From Alkalicella caledoniensis (lineage in GTDB: Bacteria; Bacillota; Proteinivoracia; Proteinivoracales; Proteinivoracaceae): 64,000 bases of DNA. The notes below the pieces were generated by a model. It had not been told where the DNA came from. It made no database searches and worked only from the letters and a program-made list of their open reading frames with translations. The first letter of the stretch is position 1, and every line of letters starts with the position of its first letter. The stretch is from positions 3,162,001 through 3,226,000 of the forward strand of contig NZ_CP058559.1 in the NCBI RefSeq assembly GCF_014467015.1, given 5' to 3'. Positions 60,020 through 64,000 of the stretch are shown here, piece after piece. A program made the position numbers and the translations under genes.

Positions 60020-61072
60020 ATGTTGAAATTTTTGGACAACAAGGGATCTAGTTTAACCCTTGTACTAATAGTTTTGATGATTATGGCAGTGTTGGGTAGC
60101 ACTGCGCTATTTGCCATGAGCTCAGAGGGTAAACAAGCAGCAAGGCATGACCACAAGGTACAGGCTTATTATCTTGCAAGAACTGGGGCTGAAGCAGTTT
60201 CAGAGTATATCATTCAAAACCCAAACAATATTTCAGACATAGATATGTTAATTAGCTCTATACCATCTGACATGACAAATCCCTTGGGAAATAACGGCAG
60301 TATTGCTATAGAGGCAGTTAGGGATGACAACAAAGTTATAATAACCTCTACGGGAATTTTTAAAGGTGTAGAAGATGTTGTGGTACTGGAGTTAACACTT
60401 CCAGGTTTTTCATTACTCGACTATGCCATATTTACTTTGTCCTACCAACCAGATAAAATGGATCTAAAGAATAATATTTCTATAGTTGGTCCCATAGGTA
60501 GCAACTCAACCATTGCAACAAAAAACAAAACTGACGCTCCCGATATAACTGAAAATGCAAATATACCCATGTCTGAGCTACCCCAATTTGATGCTAGCTT
60601 ATTTCCAGCCATAACTTCTCTACAGAATAACTACAACACTAGTTCTGGAGACTTATACGTTAGGGTACATGGAGAGAAGACTAACAGAACTATCACCGTG
60701 GAAGGCAATAATATACTACATTTACTAGTCCAAGGTGAGTTGGAGTTACACGGTAATGGAGAAATTAAAACAGAGGGCAACAGTAAAATAATTATTTATG
60801 TTATGGATGGCTCTGAAGTTACCATATCAGGTGGCTCGAGAATTAATGCATTTGTATATGCACCTTATTCTGTAGTGACATGGAATGGTGGTGGCAGTGC
60901 CACAGAACCAATGCTCGGGGGATTCATAGCCCAAGAGTTCAACGGTCCCAGTAGCAATGGTCAGGTTATAGAGCATGATGTAAACCTTCTGCTTCAAGGG
61001 GCTTTTACAAACATAGATGAATTGGTCACTGGTACTGGTTCATCAAGCTTTGAAAGGCATTGGAGTAAATAG
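60020..61072 (+). CDS. PilX-like protein with beta-helix-like C-terminal domain
   Basis: 350 residues from ATG 60020, chosen because it gives MLKFLDNKGSSLTLVLIVLMIMAVLG, matching its paralogue at 62112; AAGGAAGTGGAGGG precedes it. The N-terminal helix has the PilX type Gly-Ser/Thr start. YYLARTGAEAV is the conserved segment after it. The region from about 185 on has many short beta repeats (GNNILHLLVQGELELHGNGEIKTEGNSKIIIYVMDGSEVTISGGSRINAFVYAP), like bactofilin or polymer-forming domains. Probably a surface or pilus-tip protein. Confidence 0.7.
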   Translation: MLKFLDNKGSSLTLVLIVLMIMAVLGSTALFAMSSEGKQAARHDHKVQAYYLARTGAEAVSEYIIQNPNNISDIDMLISSIPSDMTNPLGNNGSIAIEAVRDDNKVIITSTGIFKGVEDVVVLELTLPGFSLLDYAIFTLSYQPDKMDLKNNISIVGPIGSNSTIATKNKTDAPDITENANIPMSELPQFDASLFPAITSLQNNYNTSSGDLYVRVHGEKTNRTITVEGNNILHLLVQGELELHGNGEIKTEGNSKIIIYVMDGSEVTISGGSRINAFVYAPYSVVTWNGGGSATEPMLGGFIAQEFNGPSSNGQVIEHDVNLLLQGAFTNIDELVTGTGSSSFERHWSK

Positions 61073-61100
61073 ATTTCACTATGTAAGAAAAGGTGATGAG

Positions 61101-61478
61101 ATGCATCGAATAGTTAATAACAACAAAGGCTTTACCCTTATAGAAGTAATAATATCTATCCTGATAATATCTATAATAGTTCTGGCTTTTCTATCTATTT
61201 TTAGCAACAGTGTTATAAATGTATTTTCCATGGGCAATAAAAATACCGCCATGGTGCTGGCCTCGGATATCATGGAGATACTTTATGGTTCTCAACCCTT
61301 TGAAAATATTGGTCAATTAAATGAATTTTTAGATAGCTTAGAGGGGAATTTCAGCTATTCAGTTCAACAATCAACACTTCTCGGTGAAATAGATGGGTTC
61401 AATGTTACTATAGTAGCATATTACAAAAATGGTGATCGATCTGTGGAATTGAAGTCATTTATAAGGGGGGAAGACTGA
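61101..61478 (+). CDS. Minor pilin (PilV-like)
   Basis: 125 residues from ATG 61101 (AAGGTGATGAG upstream). NNNKGFTLIEVIISILIISIIVLAFL with Glu5. The C-terminal part is short. Overlaps the next gene by one base. Confidence 0.82.
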   Translation: MHRIVNNNKGFTLIEVIISILIISIIVLAFLSIFSNSVINVFSMGNKNTAMVLASDIMEILYGSQPFENIGQLNEFLDSLEGNFSYSVQQSTLLGEIDGFNVTIVAYYKNGDRSVELKSFIRGED

Positions 61479-61957
61479 TGCTAAACTTCCTTAGAAATGA
61501 CAGGGGGATAACCCTAATAGAGGTCATAATATCCATGGTGATAATGAGTATAGTTATGGCACTGGCTTTTTCCCTATACTTTTTTGGTTTGAGGAGCTTT
61601 AGTACTAGTACATCTCAAGCTGATATTCAGCAGGAAGTACGTTTAGTTGATGAAATAATAAAAAAACAGTTGAGAAATGCATTGGAGTTAACCATAGATA
61701 GTGGCTCTGACTACCATGAGTTGAAGCTTGTGAACAACAAATTTTACTACAATAACAACCAATCTGTTTCTCTTAAATGGGTGCAGAACATAATTGTAAA
61801 CTCTAACACAAATGGAAATATATTAATTTATGAAATAATCACAAAAGAAAATAGATTTAACATGAAAAACCAACTGTTATTAAATAACTTCACACTAGAC
61901 AATCCACTAAGTATACAACTTACTAATCAGGTCCTTTACTATGAAACAACAGACTAA
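61478..61957 (+). CDS. Minor pilin (PilW-like)
   Basis: 159 residues. NDRGITLIEVIISMVIMSIVMALAFSLYFFGLRSF with Glu5, then a domain rich in Asn, as in PilW/GspJ. AAGGGGGGAAGACTG precedes the ATG. Confidence 0.8.
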   Translation: MLNFLRNDRGITLIEVIISMVIMSIVMALAFSLYFFGLRSFSTSTSQADIQQEVRLVDEIIKKQLRNALELTIDSGSDYHELKLVNNKFYYNNNQSVSLKWVQNIIVNSNTNGNILIYEIITKENRFNMKNQLLLNNFTLDNPLSIQLTNQVLYYETTD

Positions 61958-61988
61958 ACAGACTATTGCTTTTAAAGCAATGGTCTGT
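61958..61988 (+). terminator. Hairpin after the minor pilin pair
   Basis: ACAGACTATTGCTTT pairs with AAAGCAATGGTCTGT (one mismatch) around T, followed by CGTATTCT. Possible terminator; the T-run is weak. Confidence 0.5.
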
Positions 61989-62111
61989 CGTATTCTATAC
62001 GAGATAAATACTCTCGAATTTTTATTAAACCACTATCTATATCCTATAAAATAAGATAATATGGGATTAATAATACGTGGACAAGCTACTTTTGGGGTGG
62101 AGGTATAATAA

Positions 62112-62672
62112 ATGATAAAAATACTTAATGAAGAAAAAGGATCAGGGTTGATATTAATACTCATTGTAATGATGTTAATGACAGTATTAGGCACAACAGC
62201 CCTTTATTCCATGGGAACAGAAGGAAAACAAGCAACACTTCACAACTATAAAACTCAAGCATACTACTTGGCAAGGTCTGGAGTAGAAATAGGGCAGCAG
62301 TGGTTAAAGAACAAAGAGTTCAATATAGCAGGGGTGGTGTACCTAAGTGGAGATCTAGGAGGGAATTTTGTAGAGGCAAGTGACAGTTCAAAGGCAGTAA
62401 ATATTACAATAACAGAAAGTGGAAATATATATACCATTAAAGCCACTGGGCAACACAATGGCCAAAAAGAAGTGGTGAGCTTAGAAATCAAAAATACAAG
62501 TGAATCAAGTTTTCCAACGGGTAATAATGCACTCTATGTATCTAATAGCATTACATTCTCAGGAAGTACAAGGATTTTAGGTTCTGTTGCAACTGATTTT
62601 AACTCACCAACTCAAATAGCTTTTAACAGTAGTGGTGGGCAATATATTTCAGGAGACGTATATATATATTGA
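62112..62672 (+). CDS. PilX-like protein, N-terminal part (frame broken at a TA repeat)
   Basis: 186 residues. MIKILNEEKGSGLILILIVMMLMTVLGTTALYSMG and TQAYYLARSGVEIGQQWL parallel the PilX-like protein at 60020. The frame ends at a TGA immediately after TATATATATAT (62659-62669). Deleting one TA would join it to the following frame as GDVYILNPSISKSQINYG, giving a protein of about 455 residues. GGGTGGAGGTATAATAA precedes the ATG. Confidence 0.75.
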   Translation: MIKILNEEKGSGLILILIVMMLMTVLGTTALYSMGTEGKQATLHNYKTQAYYLARSGVEIGQQWLKNKEFNIAGVVYLSGDLGGNFVEASDSSKAVNITITESGNIYTIKATGQHNGQKEVVSLEIKNTSESSFPTGNNALYVSNSITFSGSTRILGSVATDFNSPTQIAFNSSGGQYISGDVYIY

Positions 62673-63481
62673 ATCCATCCATTAGTAAAAGTCAAATAAA
62701 TTATGGATTTAAGATACATGGACAGGTCAAGACTTCAGATGAGCCACTAACATTTTCTATGCCAAATTTTCCTGTTTTCCCTAACCTTCCAATTCACCCC
62801 AATATGGTAGAAGGAACTCACAATGTTATTGCAGAAGGTAACCTAAATATAACAAACTATCAAGTTGCAAACTTTACCCTACATCTAAATAGTGACTATA
62901 AATTTAACCAAATTAACATGAACAGTGGTAGAACACTTAATATCAATATAGGTAATCAAGATCGCGTAATAGTGGTAGAACAGTTAAATATTGAAAATGG
63001 TTTTATAAATATTCTGGGTACAGGAAAACTGACTATTTATGTAAATAATAATATAACCTTTAACAATGGTAGAATTAACAGTGAGGATAAAACCCAAAAC
63101 TTGACCATTTATTTAAAGGGTTCAGGTAATCCATCTCATCCAAAGGTAGTAAACATAAGTGGTAGCCAAAAAATATATGCTTCACTGTACGCAGAGGATG
63201 CAGATGTTCAATTATTCAATTCAGGGGGTTTTCAAGGAAATATTATAACAGGTGGAAAAAACGTAAATCTTAGTGGATCTGCCACCGCCAATGTAAGGGC
63301 AATCTATGCCCCAAACGCCAAGGTGAGTGTAGATGCAGGGGCAAATGTTAAAGGAGTTGTTATTTCTAATGAGTTTTCCATGAGTGGTAACACTACCTTA
63401 GAATATACTGATGTAAAGGGAGATCCGTTTTTGGAATCACTTTTCGGCGGAAATGTATCATACAAACCAATATGGAAATAA
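62669..63481 (+). CDS. PilX-like protein, C-terminal part (out of frame)
   Basis: 270 residues in the -1 frame. Many short beta repeats (LNINIGNQDRVIVVEQLNIENGFINILGTGKLTIYVNNNITFNNGRI; SGSATANVRAIYAPNAKVSVDAGANVKGVVISNEFSMSGN), like the C-terminal domain of the protein at 60020. It has a TTG at its first codon but no ribosome site, so it is best seen as the rest of the gene that starts at 62112. Confidence 0.7.
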   Translation: MNPSISKSQINYGFKIHGQVKTSDEPLTFSMPNFPVFPNLPIHPNMVEGTHNVIAEGNLNITNYQVANFTLHLNSDYKFNQINMNSGRTLNINIGNQDRVIVVEQLNIENGFINILGTGKLTIYVNNNITFNNGRINSEDKTQNLTIYLKGSGNPSHPKVVNISGSQKIYASLYAEDADVQLFNSGGFQGNIITGGKNVNLSGSATANVRAIYAPNAKVSVDAGANVKGVVISNEFSMSGNTTLEYTDVKGDPFLESLFGGNVSYKPIWK

Positions 63482-63483
63482 TC

Positions 63484-63516
63484 AAAAACTGTAGCCATTA
63501 AAGCTACAGTTTTTTT
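63484..63516 (+). terminator. Intrinsic terminator of the pil operon
   Basis: AAAAACTGTAGC pairs with GCTACAGTTTTT and is followed by TT. It ends the last pilus gene. Confidence 0.85.
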
Positions 63517-63698
63517 ATACCACGAACTTTATCACACAATTATTGTATCGCCCTTTAGTGTAAGTTAGTGGCCAAATGTTTTTTTCTGTAAGATTCTCTG
63601 CCTATTGTTTAAGTGTCAAAAAATTAACAAAAAATTCATACCCAAAACACCTAAAATAAGCTAATATTAAAGTAATAAATAAAAAGGGGGTATAACAC

Positions 63699-64000
63699 TT
63701 GAAAAAAGCCATAGCACTTATTCTATTAACTATTATTACACTAACGCTTAGCCCAAGTATGGCCTCGGCTGACGAGAAGATCAAGGCAACATATACATCA
63801 AACTTCGGGCAAGGGATACAAAGGGAAAACTGGAACAGGGTTGAAGTGGAAATAGAAAATCAAGGGGATCAAGATTTTACAGGGCAAGTGGAAGTTGATG
63901 CTGGAGGTAAATACATACAAGAAATATTTATAGAAAGAGGAAAGAAAATCACAGTGGAGTTTTACATACCTCCCATGGGTGTGGAAAATATAAATCAGGT
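63699..64000 (+). CDS. Secreted protein of unknown function (3' end outside window)
   Basis: TTG start with AAAAAGGGGGTATAACAC upstream. A signal peptide (KKAIALILLTIITLTLSPSMASA, cleavage near ASA-DEK) is followed by a beta-sandwich-like stretch (NWNRVEVEIENQGDQDFTGQVEVDAG), a pattern seen in many large exported clostridial proteins. About 100 residues are visible. Confidence 0.7.
   Translation, partial: MKKAIALILLTIITLTLSPSMASADEKIKATYTSNFGQGIQRENWNRVEVEIENQGDQDFTGQVEVDAGGKYIQEIFIERGKKITVEFYIPPMGVENINQ

Noticed and set aside
1-64000. CRISPR arrays, tRNA or rRNA genes, phage attachment sites
   Set aside because: No regularly spaced repeats, no cloverleaf or rRNA signatures were seen; the T-box is the only tRNA-related element.

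Overview
The window is AT-rich, densely packed, low-GC Gram-positive DNA. It contains an intact sporulation sigma factor (SigK type), a T-box-controlled alaS, the alaS/ireB/ruvX/DUF1292/mltG/U32/udk core neighbourhood, ComG/ComFB-like genes and a complete type IV pilus operon. Together these point to an endospore-forming member of the Clostridia; genus cannot be settled from sequence reading alone. I found no rRNA, tRNA or CRISPR array.

Layout. (1) 1-6.1 kb: mixed housekeeping genes, namely an exported FMN-binding protein cut by the window edge, a methyltransferase, Sir2, DUF1653, nitroreductase, a D-2-hydroxyacid dehydrogenase, a MalY/PatB-type lyase and a cyclophilin. (2) 6.2-19.3 kb: the most unusual region, a metal (probably copper) island. 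It has CopA behind a CsoR-like operator and a sigma-54 promoter; several tiny Cys/His-rich or membrane proteins; an NtrB-like kinase with a sigma-54 enhancer-binding response regulator; a NusG-II protein; a degenerate receiver paralogue; a CcdA-like protein; a Met-rich secreted protein; an OmpR-type two-component system with a Met/His-rich sensor loop; and an Lgt homologue. Four near-identical -24/-12 promoters (TGGCAY-N5-TTGCW) lie inside this island, along with four tandem pairs of a 16-bp dyad at 20-21 bp spacing. (3) 19.3-20.8 kb: an IS256-family element with a perfect 8-bp target duplication. (4) 20.9-27.2 kb: small zinc, HTH and membrane proteins, PlsY, PRC-barrel and AI-2E permease genes. 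(5) 27.3-39.7 kb: T-box/alaS and the conserved core cluster through sigK, yqeG and aroE. (6) 39.9-45.7 kb: a ComG-like pseudopilus operon with a CBS-PAS-HD protein and a ComFB homologue, between aroE and aroK. (7) 45.8-48.8 kb: an RND pump. (8) 48.8-52.5 kb: a nested transposon. An IS150-type IS3 element sits in the loop of the RND gene's terminator and is itself interrupted by a second IS. (9) 52.7-64 kb: a full type IV pilus operon (pilB, T, C, M, N, O, D, A plus minor pilins and two PilX-like surface proteins, one frameshifted at a TA repeat).

How the parts may work together. In the metal island, the kinase/enhancer-binding-protein pair probably drives the sigma-54 promoters of CopA, the LDCC-type/two-TM pair, the GCCGGG micro-protein with its pseudo-receiver, and lgt. 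The second two-component system probably senses the same metal at the surface. The two pilus clusters share one visible prepilin peptidase (58.6 kb). Coordinates of starts were chosen by ribosome-binding-site position; two genes (12832, 38033) appear to use non-canonical AUC and AUA starts.
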